Assembly (NCBI RefSeq): GCF_900199215.1
Contig: NZ_FZQA01000004.1
Location: 186,001-250,000, forward strand
DNA length: 64,000 bases
Direction: 5' to 3'
Source of the DNA: Amphiplicatus metriothermophilus
Lineage (GTDB): Bacteria; Pseudomonadota; Alphaproteobacteria; Caulobacterales; Parvularculaceae
Part shown: positions 55,487 to 64,000 of the stretch, piece by piece
How the letters are laid out: every line of letters begins with the position of its first letter
Position numbering within the stretch: the first letter of the stretch is position 1
Made by a program: the position numbers and the translations under genes
Notes under the pieces: model-generated
Told to the model about the DNA's origin: nothing
Database searches by the model: none
What the model saw: only the letters and a program-made list of their open reading frames with translations

Positions 55487-56527
55487 ATGACCGACAACCG
55501 CAAAGCCGAACTGCTCTCCGCTCCCGTCGAGCATATCGACATCGCGTCGTTCGACGCGCGCCCGATCATCGACGCCTGGGAGAAGATGAGCTTCACGAGC
55601 CGCGACGCGGCGCGCGCGGCGCGCATTCTCAACGCGGCGCTCGAAGACAGGGACTGCTCCGTCATTCTCACCCTGGCCGGATCGACCTCGGCGGGCGGGT
55701 GCATGCATGTCTGGCGCGACATGGTCAGGAACAACATGGTCGACGCGATCGTGGCGACAGGCGCCTCGATCGTCGACATGGACTTCTTCGAAGCCCTCGG
55801 CTTCAAGCACTATCAGGCGAAGGAAATCCCCGATGACAAGACGCTGCGCGATCTTTATATCGACCGCATCTACGACACCTATATCGACGAGGAAGACCTT
55901 CAGGCCTGCGATCACACGATCAAGGACATCGCCGATTCCCTTCCCCCCGGTCCGATGTCCTCGCGCGCCTTCATCGCCGCCATGGGCAAGTGGCTCGCCG
56001 ACGGCAATGCGAAGAAAGAAGGCTCGCTGATCGAGGAGGCCTGGAAGGCCGGCGCGCCGATCTTCTGCCCGGCTTTCTCCGACTCCTCGGCGGGCTTCGG
56101 CCTCGTCAAGCACCAGGCCGAGCGCATCAAGGCGGGCGAGCCTTACCTCTCCATCGACTCGGTGGCGGATTTCCGCGAGCTGACGGAGATCAAGATCAAG
56201 GCCGGAACGACGGGGCTTTTCATGATCGGCGGCGGCGTGCCGAAGAACTTCGCGCAGGACACCGTCGTGTGCGCGGAGATCCTCGGCCATGAGGACGTCG
56301 AGATGCACAAATACGCCGTGCAGATCACCGTCGCCGACGTGCGCGACGGGGCCTGTTCATCCTCTACGCTGAAGGAGGCCTGCTCCTGGGGAAAGGTGGA
56401 CACGGCGCTCGAACAGATGGTCTTCGCCGAAGCGACGAGCGTGGCGCCGCTCATCGTCTCCGACGTCTATCATCGCGGCGCGTGGCGGAACCGCGAGCCG
56501 CGCCGCTGGGCGAAGCTGTTCGAATAG
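55487..56527 (+). CDS. Deoxyhypusine-synthase-like polyamine enzyme
   Basis: The 346-residue protein is a bacterial homologue of deoxyhypusine synthase: LTLAGSTSAGGCMHVWRDMV, FFEALGFKHYQ, SSAGFGLVKHQAERI, GGGVPKNFAQDTVV and the catalytic Lys near 302 in EACSWGKVD. Bacteria lack eIF5A, and such enzymes instead transfer an aminobutyl group between polyamines, giving homospermidine or, in some species, a bis-guanidino triamine. With ornithine decarboxylase 127 bases upstream, homospermidine synthesis from putrescine is the simplest inference. GAGAGGA precedes the ATG. Confidence 0.9.
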   Translation: MTDNRKAELLSAPVEHIDIASFDARPIIDAWEKMSFTSRDAARAARILNAALEDRDCSVILTLAGSTSAGGCMHVWRDMVRNNMVDAIVATGASIVDMDFFEALGFKHYQAKEIPDDKTLRDLYIDRIYDTYIDEEDLQACDHTIKDIADSLPPGPMSSRAFIAAMGKWLADGNAKKEGSLIEEAWKAGAPIFCPAFSDSSAGFGLVKHQAERIKAGEPYLSIDSVADFRELTEIKIKAGTTGLFMIGGGVPKNFAQDTVVCAEILGHEDVEMHKYAVQITVADVRDGACSSSTLKEACSWGKVDTALEQMVFAEATSVAPLIVSDVYHRGAWRNREPRRWAKLFE

Positions 56528-56544
56528 TCCCTCTACGGACCGTT

Positions 56545-56856
56545 TCAGGGAGGGCGCGCCCTTTCCGGCGCGCCCTTGTCCTTGCGCGCCATATGCGCGA
56601 TCCGATAGGCCGCGCAGCCCGCCACATAGGCGAGCGCCAGCTCGAATGCGCGGTTGAGAAACGCGCTCGCCCAGAACGTCGCCGCGCCGATCAGCGCCGC
56701 ATACAGATGATACGCGATCAACGCGACATGCAGCAGAAAGAGCGGAACCGGAAACCAGCGCCCCCGCGACAGGCGTGCAAAGCCGGCCGCCAGCGCCGCG
56801 TCGATTCCCGCATAGGCGAACGGCCGCAGGTCCGGCGCGACCCATCGCCAGACCAC
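56545..56856 (-). CDS. Small membrane protein of unknown function, start uncertain
   Basis: From the first usable codon, a GTG at 56856, the product is 103 residues with two or three membrane helices (FPVPLFLLHVALIAYHLYAALIGAATFW) and a basic tail. The frame remains open and membrane-like further upstream (ITIAFYAALCGATLALAARA, then HYLTAGWLASLVV) to beyond the end of the preceding gene, but no ATG, GTG or TTG occurs there. Either a rare start codon is used next to the upstream stop at 56973, or the first helix is lost. I do not recognise the family. Confidence 0.55.
   Translation of the reverse strand: MVWRWVAPDLRPFAYAGIDAALAAGFARLSRGRWFPVPLFLLHVALIAYHLYAALIGAATFWASAFLNRAFELALAYVAGCAAYRIAHMARKDKGAPERARPP
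56551..56576 (+). terminator. Perfect 10-bp GC hairpin after the DHS-like gene
   Basis: AGGGCGCGCC (56551-56560) and GGCGCGCCCT (56567-56576) pair exactly around CTTTCC. It follows the stop of the DHS-like gene by 23 bases but lies within the 3' end of the convergent membrane protein gene. Only a weak TTGTCCTT follows. Confidence 0.4.
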
Positions 56857-56972
56857 AAGCGAAGCCAGCCATCCCGCCGTCAGATAGTGCGCGGCCGCGA
56901 GGATCGCCCGCGACCGCGCTCTGGCGGCGAGCGCCAGGGTCGCGCCGCACAGGGCGGCGTAAAAGGCGATGG

Positions 56973-57284
56973 TTATCCAAGCCCCAGTATCGATGCGACC
57001 GCCTGCGCCGGATCCTTCTTGGGCACGCCGCCGGACGCCTGCAGCACGCGCGCGCCTGCCTCCGCCGCCCGGACCGAGAGCGCCTCATGCGCCTGGCTGG
57101 CGGCTGTCGCGAGAGTCATAACGGCGTTCTGGAGACTCGCAAAAGCCTCCGCGCCGGCCGTGGAGCCGAGCTTTTCATTCGCCGCCTTCGCCGCCTCGGC
57201 GCCGGTCGCGACGACGGCGGCGAGCGCCAGAAGCTGCTTTTCGAACCGCAGCAAGGCCAGTTGTTCTTTACGAATGTCTGTCAT
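56973..57284 (-). CDS. Small Ala-rich helical protein of unknown function
   Basis: The 103-residue product (MTDIRKEQLALLRFEKQLLA...) is nearly all amphipathic helix with heptad-like spacing, suggesting a coiled coil or phasin-like surface-binding protein. No catalytic motif is visible. Its upstream region carries the inverted repeat GTCCCTG (57294-57300) / CAGGGAC (57322-57328), possibly an operator. The membrane protein gene follows directly on the same strand and may be coupled to it. Confidence 0.6.
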   Translation of the reverse strand: MTDIRKEQLALLRFEKQLLALAAVVATGAEAAKAANEKLGSTAGAEAFASLQNAVMTLATAASQAHEALSVRAAEAGARVLQASGGVPKKDPAQAVASILGLG

Positions 57285-57489
57285 GGTGATCGTGTCCCTG
57301 GTTAACGGTTGAGTTACGCAACAGGGACAACTTTAGCGTGTGATCAGGCGCGGGTCAGCCCCCGCGACGCGTCGGACGAAAGGCCTCGCGTGACGAGAGA
57401 AGACGATCTTTATGCGGCGCGCGTCGCCCGCACGATGTGGCGGCTGGCGCGGCGTCGGTTTCGCGCCGCGGCCGCAGGCGGCGCGCCGC

Positions 57490-58014
57490 TCAACGCGGGC
57501 GCCGCTCGCGCGCCTGAAAGTAAAGCTGCGCAGCCCGGCGCGGCGCCTCCGCCAGACGGGCGGGCGGAATCGGATGGTCCGGAAAATCTTTCGGAATTTC
57601 TTCGAGCACTGGCCGCAGAACTTGAACGAGACGATCCGGACCCCGACGGTTCGTGAGCCGGCCCAGCGCCTCATAGGCGTTGGCCGCCGCTTCCGCGGCG
57701 GTCTCGACGGCCTCGATCGGCGCTTCCGGCAGAACGAGGCCGATCACCGCCGCAAGAAGCTCGATGTCGGGAGACGGCTCGCCGTCGCGCCGGCGCGCCG
57801 CGAGGTCGCTCACCCCGGCGCCGGCCGCGTACAGATCGTCGAACGTCACCGCGCCCGCGCAGGCCTCGACGATCCGCCGGGCGAGAACGGGCGAAGACGG
57901 CGCGCCGCCGCCGAGAATCCGGACGATCGCGCCCGCCTCGACGCCCAGGCGGGCGGCGAAGGCGGACGGGCTCTCCCCCGCGGCGGCGAGATAGTCCTCC
58001 AATGGATGGGTCAT
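57490..58014 (-). CDS. XRE-like HTH regulator-type protein
   Basis: The 174-residue protein starts with MTHPLEDYLAAAGESPSAFA and a compact helix-turn-helix (FAARLGVEAGAIVRILGGGAPSSPVLARRIVEACAG over about 19-54), like small XRE/YdaS-type DNA-binding proteins. The C-terminal two thirds are helical and unassigned. GAGGG precedes the ATG at 58014. It lies upstream of the two small genes on the same strand and may govern them. A plus-strand frame overlapping its end is judged spurious. Confidence 0.7.
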   Translation of the reverse strand: MTHPLEDYLAAAGESPSAFAARLGVEAGAIVRILGGGAPSSPVLARRIVEACAGAVTFDDLYAAGAGVSDLAARRRDGEPSPDIELLAAVIGLVLPEAPIEAVETAAEAAANAYEALGRLTNRRGPDRLVQVLRPVLEEIPKDFPDHPIPPARLAEAPRRAAQLYFQARERRPR

Positions 58015-58183
58015 GAAGCCCTCACCGCGACGCCCGTAAAGCATCGGCCGATAAGGCGAACAAGCGGTTAACGCCGCAGGCGCGCTTTTCGGCGAATCGG
58101 CCGACGCAAAATATTCGCCGTCGCCTCTGGCGCCGGCGCGCCGGGCTTGCGACATGACGGCCCGCTGATCCCGGGAGTTTTCC

Positions 58184-59146
58184 ATGGCGGACTGGTTCTC
58201 GATCCTTGCGGGGCTCGTCATTCTGACGCTGGGGGCGGAGCTTCTGATCCGCGGGGCGACCGCGCTCGCGCGCCGGTTCGGCCTTTCGGAGCTTCTGATC
58301 GGCCTCACCCTCGTCGGCTTCGGCACTTCGACGCCAGAGCTGGTTTCGAGCGTTCAGGCTTCGCTGCTCGGCTCAGCGGGCGTCGCCGTCGGCAACGTCG
58401 TCGGCTCGAATATTGCGAACATCCTTTTGATCCTCGCCCTGTCGGCGCTGATCGCGCCGATCCCTTCCGAGGCGCGCGCGTTTCGCCGCGACGCGCCGAC
58501 GCTCGCCTTCGCGACGGTTCTCGCCGCGCTCGTCGCCCTTACGGGAAGCTACGGGCGCCTCGCCGGCGCCGGCTTTCTTCTCGCCATCGCAGCCTATATC
58601 GCGCTCGCCTATCTCACAGAACGCGCCGCGCCCGACTCGCCCGAGACGCAGCGCCACAAGGAAGAAGCCGCGGCGCTGCCGGCTGGCCCCCGCTCGCTCA
58701 TCCTCGACATCGTCATGGCCGGCGCAGGCCTGGGCCTGCTGATGGTCGGCGCGAAGCTGCTCGTTTCCGGCGCCATCGCCGTCGCCGCCGCGCTCGGCGT
58801 GTCCGATACGATCATCGGGCTGACCGTCGTCGCGATCGGCACCTCGCTGCCCGAGCTCGCCACATCGGTCATGGCCGCCCTGCGCGGGCGCAGCGCGCTG
58901 GCGCTGGGCAATGTCGTCGGCTCGAACATCTACAACCTTCTGGGCATTCTCGGCGTCACGGCGCTGATCGCGCCGGTTGCGGTTCCGGCCCAGATTCTCC
59001 GCGCCGACATGTGGGTGATGCTCGCCGCGACCGCCGCGATGATCTTCTTCACCCTGACCCGCAACCGGATCGAGCGCTGGGAAGGCGGCGCGCTGCTCGC
59101 CGGCTACGCCGCCTATGTGGGCTGGCTGATCGCGGCCGCGGGGTAA
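58184..59146 (+). CDS. Calcium/sodium antiporter (CaCA family, YrbG-like)
   Basis: The 320-residue protein has about ten membrane helices and the two inverted alpha repeats of this family: GFGTSTPELVSSVQA with GNVVGSNIANILLIL in the first half, and AIGTSLPELATSVMA with GNVVGSNIYNLLGIL in the second. It exchanges calcium for sodium or protons across the inner membrane. The halves are joined by an acidic loop near residues 148-165. It stands alone between divergent and convergent neighbours. Confidence 0.93.
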   Translation: MADWFSILAGLVILTLGAELLIRGATALARRFGLSELLIGLTLVGFGTSTPELVSSVQASLLGSAGVAVGNVVGSNIANILLILALSALIAPIPSEARAFRRDAPTLAFATVLAALVALTGSYGRLAGAGFLLAIAAYIALAYLTERAAPDSPETQRHKEEAAALPAGPRSLILDIVMAGAGLGLLMVGAKLLVSGAIAVAAALGVSDTIIGLTVVAIGTSLPELATSVMAALRGRSALALGNVVGSNIYNLLGILGVTALIAPVAVPAQILRADMWVMLAATAAMIFFTLTRNRIERWEGGALLAGYAAYVGWLIAAAG

Positions 59147-59157
59147 CCGGGTTCGCC

Positions 59158-61236
59158 CTAAGGCGCCGGGCGCAGGCGCGCGGCCGCGCCGCCGCCGGGC
59201 GCGAGCGGCAGGGCGAGCGCGTCGGCGCGCGTCACGCGGCGTTCTTCGACGACCAACGCGTAAGGGTTCGTCTCCCAGTGCGCGTCCGGCCCGTCGCGAT
59301 AGATCTCCGCGACATAGGCGCGCCCCTCGTCGAGAAAGTCGAGCGGAACGGTCAGGTCGCGGGCCTCTTCATCCGTCAGCGCGCCCACGAACCAGTCCTC
59401 CCCGCCCCGCTCCTTGCGCGCGAAGACGACATAATCGCCCGCTTCGCCGGCGAGCGCGCGGCTTTCCTCCCAGTCGGTCGGCGCGTCGAGGATGAACTGA
59501 AAGGCGTCGGGGCGCTTTTCGTAATTCTCCGGCAGATCGGCGGCCATCTGGATCGGGCTATAGAGGACGACATAGAGCGCGAGCTGCTTGGCCAGCGTCG
59601 TCTGCACCCGGCTCGCCGGATCGTGGCGCGGCATGTCCTCGCGCACGGGCGGGCGCCGGTTGGGCTCGAGATCGAAGATCCCCGGCGTGAAGTCCATGGG
59701 GCCTGACAACATCCGCGTGTAAGGAAGAATGGCCGTATGCTCCGGCGGGTTCGGCGGCAGGCCCCAGGCGTTGAATTCCTGCCCGCGCGCCCCTTCCCGC
59801 GCGATCCAGTTTGGATAGGTGCGCCGCAGCCCCGTATCCTTGATCGGCTCATGGGCGTTGATGCTGATCTTGCGCTTAGCGGCCTCTTCGAGCACGCGCA
59901 GATGATGGTTCGCCATGAACTGGCCGTCGTGATATTCGTAGCGCGCGATCCCTTTTTCATCGACGCGCTTGATGCGCCCGGCGTCGGCGACATAGCCCGT
60001 CTTGACCTGGCGCACGCCGAGCCGCTCATAGAGATCGAAGGCGTCGGCGAGCTGATTTTCGTAATTCGCGACGTTCCCGGACGTCTCGTGATGGCCGATG
60101 AGGCGTACGCCCTTCTCGCGCGCATAGGCCGCCACTTCCTCGATGTCGAAATCGGGATAGGCTTCGGTGAAGCTGAAGACGTCGCCGTTATTGTACCAGT
60201 CGCCGTCCCAGCCGACGTTCCACCCTTCGACCAGCACGCCCTTGAAGCCGTATTTCGCGGCGAAGTCGATATAGCGCTTCGCTTCCTCCGTCGTCGCGCC
60301 GTGCACGCCGTCGCGGCCCCAGGTTCGCTCGCGGATATGCATCGCCCACCAGATCCCGACATATTTTCCGGGCTCGACCCAGGAGACGTCGCCGAGCCTG
60401 TTGGGCTCGTTGAGGTTAAGGATGAGATCGGAATTGAGAAGGCCGACTGCGTCCGGCGCGATCTGGATCGTGCGCCAGGGCGACGCGAACGGCGTTTCGG
60501 TCTTCACCAGCACGCCGTCGCTCCAGGGCGCGAGGTCGGCCCTGAAGGTCGCGGGTCGGGCCTGCTTCAGCGCCATGCCCGAATAATCGACGAGCGCGGC
60601 TTCGTGGATGCTCAGATGGGCGCCCGACGGCGCGCGCAGGGTGATCGGCGTGTGCGCGGCGTAGACCTCCTCGACCGGCGTCGTCTCGTAGAGATACTCG
60701 TAGCGGTTCCACTGGCGCGCCGGTATCCACCAGGCGGTCGAGCCGGCGGGCGCGGCGAACTCGGTCAGCTCCTCGACGATCTCGACCTTGCCGAGACGCT
60801 TCTGCCTGGGAACCTCGTAACGAAAGCCGATCCCATCGTCGAAGGCGCGAAAGCGGGCGAAGAACCGCCGCGCCGGTCCCTCCCGCGAGACGAACTCCAC
60901 CAGCAGCTCGTTATGCCGGTCGCGGACGAAACGGCGCTCGCCCCAGGGCTGCTCCCAAATCTCGTCCTTCGCGGCCCGCTTGACAGAGGCGATGGCGAGG
61001 CCGTCGTCGAAGCCGTGCTGATCCTTGAACAAAAGGCCGAGGCGGGACGGCGCGATCAATGTCTCGCCGCGAAATTCGACGGCGTAGCGGGCGAGGCCGC
61101 CCTCGTCCGTCACCGTCACCACGATTTCGCCGTCGGGGGAGGACAGCCGGGCCTCCTCCGCCGACGCCGCGCCGAAGCCGGCGAACGCCGCCGCAAGCCC
61201 CGCCGCCGTCGCCGCCCAAATCCGCCCTGTCCGCAT
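59158..61236 (-). CDS. Secreted GH97 alpha-glucosidase (SusB-like)
   Basis: This 692-residue exported enzyme has a signal peptide (about 1-26, ending GAASAEE), an N-terminal beta-sandwich and a TIM barrel. The barrel includes GVLVEGWNVGWDGDWYNNG, HHETSGNVANYE, INAHEPIKDTGLRRTYPNW and ARGQEFNAW. The Glu residues in HHET and the later segments fit the inverting, calcium-dependent alpha-glucosidases rather than the retaining alpha-galactosidases of GH97. With the divergent GH13 lipoprotein it suggests starch or maltodextrin use. GGAGG precedes the ATG at 61236. Confidence 0.9.
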   Translation of the reverse strand: MRTGRIWAATAAGLAAAFAGFGAASAEEARLSSPDGEIVVTVTDEGGLARYAVEFRGETLIAPSRLGLLFKDQHGFDDGLAIASVKRAAKDEIWEQPWGERRFVRDRHNELLVEFVSREGPARRFFARFRAFDDGIGFRYEVPRQKRLGKVEIVEELTEFAAPAGSTAWWIPARQWNRYEYLYETTPVEEVYAAHTPITLRAPSGAHLSIHEAALVDYSGMALKQARPATFRADLAPWSDGVLVKTETPFASPWRTIQIAPDAVGLLNSDLILNLNEPNRLGDVSWVEPGKYVGIWWAMHIRERTWGRDGVHGATTEEAKRYIDFAAKYGFKGVLVEGWNVGWDGDWYNNGDVFSFTEAYPDFDIEEVAAYAREKGVRLIGHHETSGNVANYENQLADAFDLYERLGVRQVKTGYVADAGRIKRVDEKGIARYEYHDGQFMANHHLRVLEEAAKRKISINAHEPIKDTGLRRTYPNWIAREGARGQEFNAWGLPPNPPEHTAILPYTRMLSGPMDFTPGIFDLEPNRRPPVREDMPRHDPASRVQTTLAKQLALYVVLYSPIQMAADLPENYEKRPDAFQFILDAPTDWEESRALAGEAGDYVVFARKERGGEDWFVGALTDEEARDLTVPLDFLDEGRAYVAEIYRDGPDAHWETNPYALVVEERRVTRADALALPLAPGGGAAARLRPAP

Positions 61237-61302
61237 CGCGCATCCTCCCTCGATCATTCGGCCGCAGCCTTCTTCGTCCGCGTTCCCGCCAGCCTACCGG
61301 GA

Positions 61303-61318
61303 TTGCAATATTTTGCAA
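61303..61318. promoter_or_regulatory. Operator-like 16-mer, copy 1 (GH97 side)
   Basis: TTGCAATATTTTGCAA consists of two TTGCAA palindromes separated by TATT. An identical copy lies 159 bases away on the GH13 side. A LacI-family or similar sugar regulator could bind both and loop the DNA; no regulator gene is visible in the window. Confidence 0.75.
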
Positions 61319-61461
61319 CTATGAGCGCGAAGTTTGCCGCCGCCGTCGCGCGTCGGGCCGCGGGATCAGGATGGTCGCCAGGTGCCGCTTACGTGTTTTT
61401 ATGTGAAATCAGCTAGCAAGAAGACCCCTTTCGCAGCTCTCGATCGCGACACCGGACGGGC

Positions 61462-61477
61462 TTGCAATATTTTGCAA
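61462..61477. promoter_or_regulatory. Operator-like 16-mer, copy 2 (GH13 side)
   Basis: This is an exact second copy of TTGCAATATTTTGCAA whose right half is the -35 box of the GH13 promoter. Occupation would block that promoter directly. Confidence 0.75.
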
Positions 61478-61547
61478 ATTTTCTGCAGATCGCTTATGCT
61501 CCCGAACGCGCGCCGAACCCGGGCGCGCGAGGGGAAAGGGAGCGGTC

Positions 61548-62945
61548 ATGATCCGGCGTCGCCGCATGGCGCAAGGCCTCGCGCTGCTGTTTTCGCTCGT
61601 CGGCGCCTGCCAGTCGGCGCCGCCCGCTGAAGAGTCGCGCTCTTACGCGCCCAAGCCTTACGTGGAGGTCGTCCATCCGACATGGACGCGCGACGCCGTC
61701 ATCTATCAGCTCAACACGCGGCAGTTCTCCGAAGAGGGAACTTTCGCCGCCGCGCAAAAAGCGCTGCCGCGCCTCAAGGATCTCGGCGTCGACATCATCT
61801 GGCTAATGCCCGTCCACCCGATCGGCGAAGTCAATCGAAAAGGCTCCCTCGGCAGTCCGTATGCGGTGAAAGACTATTACGGCGTCAATCCCGAGTTCGG
61901 AACGCTTGAGGATCTGAAGGCGTTCATCGACGCCGCGCATGATCTGGGCATGTATGTGATCCTCGATTGGGTCGCTAATCATACGGCGTGGGACAATGTT
62001 CTCGTGACGGAGCATCCGGACTGGTACGAACGCGACTGGAAGGGCGATTTCATGCCGACGCCCTGGTGGGACTGGTCCGACATCATAGACCTCGATTATT
62101 CGAAGACGGCGTTGCGCGAATATATGGCGCAAGCCATGAAATACTGGGTCGAAGAGGTCGGCGTAGACGGTTTTCGCTGCGACGTGGCGGGCTATGTGCC
62201 GCTCGACTTCTGGGAGGTCGTCCGGCGCGAACTCGAAACCGTCAAACCCGTGTTCATGCTCGCCGAATGGGAAGGGCGCGACGCGCATGCGCGCGCATTC
62301 GACGCGACTTACGCCTGGAGCTGGAACAACGCCGTTCACGCCGTCGCCAAGGGCGAGGCCGATGTCGGCGCGCTGTTCGGCTATTACTCCAACAACGAGA
62401 GCGCTTGGCCGCAGGACGCCTATCGCCTGGTCTATATCAGCAATCACGACCAGAACGCCTGGGAGGCCACGCAGTTCGAGCGGTTCGGCGACGCGCTGGA
62501 GGCGGCGATCGTCCTGTCGGTCGTCGGCGAAGGCATGCCGATGATCTATAACGGCCAGGAAGCGGGCAACGAAAAGCGCCTCGCCTTCTTCGAGAAGGAC
62601 CCGATCGTCTGGCGCGAGCACCCGATCGGCGCGCTTTACAGGAAACTCTTCGCGCTGAAACGCGCGGTCCCGGCCCTCGCTAACGGCGCGACCGGGGCGC
62701 GCATGATTCCCGTCGTCAACGACGCGCCGTCGAAAGTGCTGAGCTTCGTCCGCTTCAAGGATTCAGCCGGCGTCTTCGCCGTCTTCAATTTTTCGCCTGA
62801 GCCGCGGACGGCGCGCTTTGAAGAAAGCCTGCATCACGGTGCCTATATGAATTACTTTTCGGGCGAGGAGATCGTCTTCGACGGGAAGACAGCGCTGACG
62901 CTTGAGCCCTGGGGCTATCGCGTTTTCGTCAAGGCGCGGCGATGA
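61548..62945 (+). CDS. GH13 alpha-amylase-family lipoprotein
   Basis: The 465-residue protein has a lipobox (FSLVGACQS near residue 21) and a complete GH13 barrel. Visible motifs are [10 protein letters not shown] (region I), the nucleophile Asp in GFRCDVAGY (region II), the acid/base Glu in LAEWEGRD (region III) and ISNHDQN (region IV). It ends in a beta domain ([15 protein letters not shown]). A surface or periplasmic enzyme degrading alpha-glucans is expected. Its stop overlaps a possible start of the following halogenase-like gene (ATGA), so the two form an operon. Confidence 0.92.
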   Translation: MIRRRRMAQGLALLFSLVGACQSAPPAEESRSYAPKPYVEVVHPTWTRDAVIYQLNTRQFSEEGTFAAAQKALPRLKDLGVDIIWLMPVHPIGEVNRKGSLGSPYAVKDYYGVNPEFGTLEDLKAFIDAAHDLGMYVILDWVANHTAWDNVLVTEHPDWYERDWKGDFMPTPWWDWSDIIDLDYSKTALREYMAQAMKYWVEEVGVDGFRCDVAGYVPLDFWEVVRRELETVKPVFMLAEWEGRDAHARAFDATYAWSWNNAVHAVAKGEADVGALFGYYSNNESAWPQDAYRLVYISNHDQNAWEATQFERFGDALEAAIVLSVVGEGMPMIYNGQEAGNEKRLAFFEKDPIVWREHPIGALYRKLFALKRAVPALANGATGARMIPVVNDAPSKVLSFVRFKDSAGVFAVFNFSPEPRTARFEESLHHGAYMNYFSGEEIVFDGKTALTLEPWGYRVFVKARR

Positions 62946-62983
62946 TCGGGCCCGCGCCGGAAGACAGGAAGAAAGGGCGAACC

Positions 62984-64000
62984 ATGTCGCCCGATGACCG
63001 CCTTATTCGCCGCATCGTGATCGCCGGCGGCGGCGCCGCCGGCTGGATGACGGCCGCGGCGCTCGCCAACGCACTGCAGGGTTCGGCCCGCATCACGCTC
63101 GTCGAATCGGAAGATATCGGCATTGTCGGCGTCGGCGAGGCGACCATTCCGCCGATCAAGGTTTTCAACCAGTCGCTGAAAATCGACGAAGCAGACTTCA
63201 TCGCCGCCACGCGCGGCTCCTTCAAGCTCGGCATCGAGTTCGTGAACTGGACGCGGCTCGGCCATCGCTACTTTCATCCCTTCGGCCAATACGGCGCGGA
63301 TTTCGACGTCGTTCCTTTGCACCAATACTGGCTTAAGCTGCGCGCGCAGGGCGACGAGACGCCGCTTCAGGAATATTCCCTGGCCTGGGCCGCGGCAAAG
63401 CGCGCGCGCTTCGAGCGGCCGATCCCGGACCGGCGGCGCATCCAGTCGACCTTCGACTACGCCTATCATTTCGACGCCGCGCTCTATGCCCGCTATCTGC
63501 GCGGCTACGCCGAGGCGCGCGGCGTCGAACGCCTCGAAGGGCGCATCGCGCGCGTCGCCCTGCGCGGCGAAGACGGCTTCGTGGAGAGCCTCATTCTCGA
63601 AGACGGCCGCACGGCGGAGGGCGAGCTTTTCATCGACTGCACGGGCTTTCGCGGGCTCCTTATCGAGGACGCCTTGAAGACCGGCTACGAGGACTGGACG
63701 CATTGGCTGCCCTGCGACCGCGCCGTCGCGGTCCCTTGCCGGCATGAGGACCCGGATCGGCTTGATCCGTACACGCGCGCGACGGCGCGCGAGGCCGGCT
63801 GGCAGTGGCGCATCCCCCTGCAACACCGCGTCGGCAACGGCTATGTGTACAGCAGCGCGCATATCGGCGACGACGAGGCGGCCGCCGTCCTGTCGTCGAA
63901 TCTCGAAGGAGAGCCGCTCGGCGAGCCGCGACTGCTTCGCTTCACGACAGGCCGTCGAAAAAAATTCTGGAACAGGAACTGCGTCGCGATCGGCCTTGCG
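62984..64000 (+). CDS. Tryptophan-halogenase-family FAD-dependent protein (3), partial
   Basis: The gene runs off the right edge after 339 codons. Present are [34 protein letters not shown] with the catalytic Lys, and WQWRIP. The typical GGGTAGWM Thr is Ala here. It is about as distant from the two copies near 10 kb as they are from each other. I place the start at 62984 (AAGGGCG upstream); an ATG at 62942 overlapping the GH13 stop would add 14 residues. Again a halogenase-like gene is part of a glycan locus. Confidence 0.88.
   Translation, partial: MSPDDRLIRRIVIAGGGAAGWMTAAALANALQGSARITLVESEDIGIVGVGEATIPPIKVFNQSLKIDEADFIAATRGSFKLGIEFVNWTRLGHRYFHPFGQYGADFDVVPLHQYWLKLRAQGDETPLQEYSLAWAAAKRARFERPIPDRRRIQSTFDYAYHFDAALYARYLRGYAEARGVERLEGRIARVALRGEDGFVESLILEDGRTAEGELFIDCTGFRGLLIEDALKTGYEDWTHWLPCDRAVAVPCRHEDPDRLDPYTRATAREAGWQWRIPLQHRVGNGYVYSSAHIGDDEAAAVLSSNLEGEPLGEPRLLRFTTGRRKKFWNRNCVAIGLA

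Larger units (their letters stand above)
61237..61547. promoter_or_regulatory. Divergent GH97-GH13 promoter region
   Basis: These 311 bases hold no gene. For GH13, TTGCAA (61472-61477) and TATGCT (61495-61500) form a good promoter with a 17-base spacer. For GH97, TTGCAA (61318-61313) and TAGGCT (61296-61291) are spaced by 16. Each -35 box is part of an identical 16-bp operator-like site, listed separately. Confidence 0.7.

Noticed and set aside
57390-57656. Plus-strand frame of about 88 codons (VTREDDLYAARVARTMWRLA...) opposite the end of the HTH gene
   Set aside because: It overlaps 167 bases of the better-supported minus-strand HTH gene, has a weak GTG start and an Ala/Pro/Gly-rich middle typical of chance frames in GC-rich DNA.

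Overview
The window looks like a stretch of chromosome from an aerobic, GC-rich (roughly two-thirds GC by eye) alphaproteobacterium, probably of the Caulobacterales/Parvularculales type. Family-level evidence: a TonB-dependent receptor with halogenase-like flavoproteins, a fused TrpE-TrpG, an Usg protein, an ECF11 sigma factor with a ChrR anti-sigma, and a speF-type leader RNA before ornithine decarboxylase. There is no rRNA, tRNA, CRISPR array, integrase or insertion sequence that I can see. Genes are dense and many overlap by 1 to 8 bases.

Layout. (1) 1-15214, all minus strand: a glycan locus fitting xyloglucan and L-fucose use. It holds a TonB-dependent receptor, two tryptophan-halogenase-family flavoproteins, a secreted GH35 beta-galactosidase, a secreted GH31 alpha-xylosidase with a PA14 insert, a FucP-type permease, an amidohydrolase (fuconolactonase-like), an IclR regulator, an aldo/keto reductase and the start of a UxaA-type dehydratase gene. 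(2) 15215-17582: a divergent control region, an SGLT-type sodium/sugar symporter and the scar of a deleted secreted glycosidase. (3) 17601-31013: phenylacetate degradation. The epoxidase operon paaABCDE plus an extra PaaA/PaaC-like gene runs left. A second divergent promoter drives paaI-paaJ left and paaG-paaZ-paaK-paaR right. Matching operator-like sites sit at both promoters. (4) 31211-37576: fused anthranilate synthase, a secreted unknown, a D-serine dehydratase/D-threonine aldolase-family enzyme, succinyl-CoA:3-ketoacid CoA-transferase and a sulfotransferase-like protein.

(5) 37589-41531: a singlet-oxygen-type stress module, with sigma factor and ChrR anti-sigma divergent from an FAD oxidoreductase and a DUF1365 protein. 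Both promoters match the same ECF11 pattern. (6) 41570-48791: kdsB, vanZ-like and galE (with a changed catalytic Lys), a phosphoesterase, a methyltransferase, a frameshifted MAPEG gene, argE and a split-type metH N-terminal half behind a large palindrome. (7) 48862-53850: LysR/azoreductase pair, tandem FKBP lipoprotein, SLC13/TrkA_C transporter and Usg. (8) 53990-56527: speF-like leader RNA with an upstream reading frame, ornithine decarboxylase and a deoxyhypusine-synthase-like enzyme, together a polyamine branch. (9) 56545-59146: three small unknown or regulatory genes and a calcium/sodium antiporter. (10) 59158-64000: a second glycan locus (GH97, GH13, a third halogenase-like gene running off the end) with two identical 16-bp operator-like sites between the divergent glycosidase genes.

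The strongest leads for something undescribed are the reading frame inside the speF-like RNA, the halogenase-like flavoproteins repeatedly tied to glycan loci, the mirrored ECF11 promoters, the K-to-M change in GalE, and several fresh-looking gene decays (17423-17582, 24400-24450, 46029-46425). All functional calls rest on recognised motifs and context, not on database searches.
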